Of a stretch of DNA of 56,362 nt, positions 55,697 to 56,362 are shown piece after piece. The notes beneath the pieces were generated by a model. The model worked only from the letters and a program-made list of their open reading frames with translations, made no database searches and had not been told where the DNA came from. Both the position numbers and the translations under genes were made by a program. Position 1 is the stretch's first letter, and every line of letters begins with the position of its first letter. Origin of the DNA: JAJPXI01 sp045595705 (GTDB taxonomy: Bacteria; Bacillota; Clostridia; Oscillospirales; Oscillospiraceae); NCBI GenBank assembly GCA_045595705.1, contig JAZOBA010000005.1, positions 1 through 56,362 on the forward strand, written 5' to 3'.

Positions 55697-56362
55697 TCAT
55701 TGTAGTGCGAGCATCAGCAGATACAGAATCAGCAAATGAACGGGATAAAAGGTATAGTATGTATATTTTACGGCTTGGTTGTACATGCCTTGTTTTCCGC
55801 GGTACAACCAGATGGGGATCAGGGCCAGCAGAGCAAAGCCCTGCTGGTGAATGAGAAACTCATTTCCAAACAGTTCGACGGGATATACGATTCCGCCCAT
55901 CATTTCTATATTGAGGATCCAAAGGCAGACCAACTGACCGCCAAAACACCACCAGCGACGGCCGCGGAACAGATAGAACACCAGTATAGTCAATACACCG
56001 AAATGCATATAGTCGGTCATGCCGACCAAAGCGACGGTGCATCCAAGCGACAGACCCAGCGCGGCGAGCAGCCATCTTCCGATTTTGCGTGGGTTCTGTC
56101 TGGCCCGTTCGATCATATGGATCAGACCGATGCCGATCAGGAAGGTCCAGAGCACATTCTGGTGCAGCAGATTGAACGGACTGCCACCGGTCATCAGGTT
56201 AAAGGGAATTTCGGAGGCTGCCGCGAAAATCAGCAATCGCAGCACATACCGTTTCAGATTTTTGGTATGGAAATATCCCTCCACGATCAGGAAAGCAAAG
56301 ATGGGATAAGCAATACGGCCGATGCAGGTCAGCCACTCATTGCCCGGTACAACGGTGGCCCA
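55697..56362 (-). CDS. TraX-family membrane acyltransferase, 5' truncated
   Basis: The frame is open to the window edge; 221 codons are visible, without the N-terminal segment. About seven membrane segments. Typical TraX features are IGRIAYPIFAFLIVEGYFHT and the closing KYTYYTFYPVHLLILYLL. TraX of the F plasmid acetylates pilin; chromosomal homologues in Firmicutes have unknown acceptors. It ends 15 bases before kamB in the same direction, so it may be co-transcribed with kamBC by read-through, but no functional link is evident. Confidence 0.87.
   Translation of the reverse strand, partial: WATVVPGNEWLTCIGRIAYPIFAFLIVEGYFHTKNLKRYVLRLLIFAAASEIPFNLMTGGSPFNLLHQNVLWTFLIGIGLIHMIERARQNPRKIGRWLLAALGLSLGCTVALVGMTDYMHFGVLTILVFYLFRGRRWWCFGGQLVCLWILNIEMMGGIVYPVELFGNEFLIHQQGFALLALIPIWLYRGKQGMYNQAVKYTYYTFYPVHLLILYLLMLALQ

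Noticed and set aside
1..56362. CRISPR arrays, insertion sequences, rRNA or replication origin
   Set aside because: No regularly spaced repeats, transposase motifs, rRNA signatures or DnaA-box clusters were seen on reading through the window.

Overview
The window reads as a chromosomal segment of an anaerobic, Gram-positive, spore-forming-lineage gut bacterium. An Oscillospiraceae-type clostridium related to Intestinimonas, Flavonifractor or Oscillibacter fits best. The reasons are a SpoVAC gene, an oxygen-sensitive class III ribonucleotide reductase, a CIRCE operator, a biotin-dependent sodium-pump decarboxylase and a complete lysine-to-butyrate type cluster. Taxonomy is inferred from gene content only. 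No CRISPR array, transposase, phage gene or rRNA is visible.

Layout, left to right. (1) 1-781: end of an iron-sulfur subunit of a transhydroxylase-like molybdenum enzyme. (2) 782-7300: a five-gene peptide-type ABC importer (oppBCDF-A) behind a long hairpin-rich leader. (3) 7361-7730: tRNA-Met, tRNA-Glu, tRNA-Val. (4) 7779-12117: nrdG, nrdD (with a fused glutaredoxin-like tail and NrdR boxes), trxB. (5) 12135-16750: a MarR-like regulator with a cysteine-rich tail, then a molybdopterin oxidoreductase, an FAD/NAD oxidoreductase and a four-cluster ferredoxin, substrate unknown. (6) 16792-19679 (-): two tandem MATE pumps. (7) 19803-22825: spoVAC, a strong candidate for an unrecognised structured RNA (20409-20734), a ZIP transporter, an SDR and thioredoxin. 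(8) 22869-26562: Crp/Fnr regulator, CIRCE-controlled htpG, a lipoprotein. (9) 26571-30652 (-): two-subunit aconitase X and an enoate-reductase-like flavoenzyme. (10) 30734-34442 (-): PAP2, PlsC-like, alpha/beta hydrolase, AI-2E family protein. (11) 34732-40510: DUF368/PopT-like, Pit phosphate transporter plus PhoU-like partner, a structured leader, TrkA, TrkH. (12) 40518-44186 (-): methylmalonyl-CoA decarboxylase-type sodium pump including a 44-residue subunit. (13) 44510-45726 (-): XRE regulator, tRNA-Ala and a tRNA-terminator remnant. (14) 45837-55681 (-): lysine fermentation. (15) 55697-56362 (-): partial TraX.

The most informative part is the lysine region. kamB-kamC (reactivase of the B12-dependent aminomutase) lie upstream. 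Then come a consensus promoter, a lysine riboswitch and a 21-bp terminator, and then kal-kce-kdd-kdd-kamA-kamD-kamE. The 3' strand of riboswitch helix P1 is also part of the terminator stem, so lysine binding should block termination and switch the catabolic operon on. The operon carries two tandem kdd genes whose difference is concentrated in the nucleotide-binding fold. The pathway makes acetoacetate and crotonyl-CoA; no CoA-transferase or butyryl-CoA dehydrogenase is in the window.

Regulatory signals recovered by eye include sigma-A type promoters with 16-18 base spacers, factor-independent terminators after most operons, NrdR boxes, CIRCE, the lysine riboswitch and three other leader or RNA candidates that match no family I can name with confidence.
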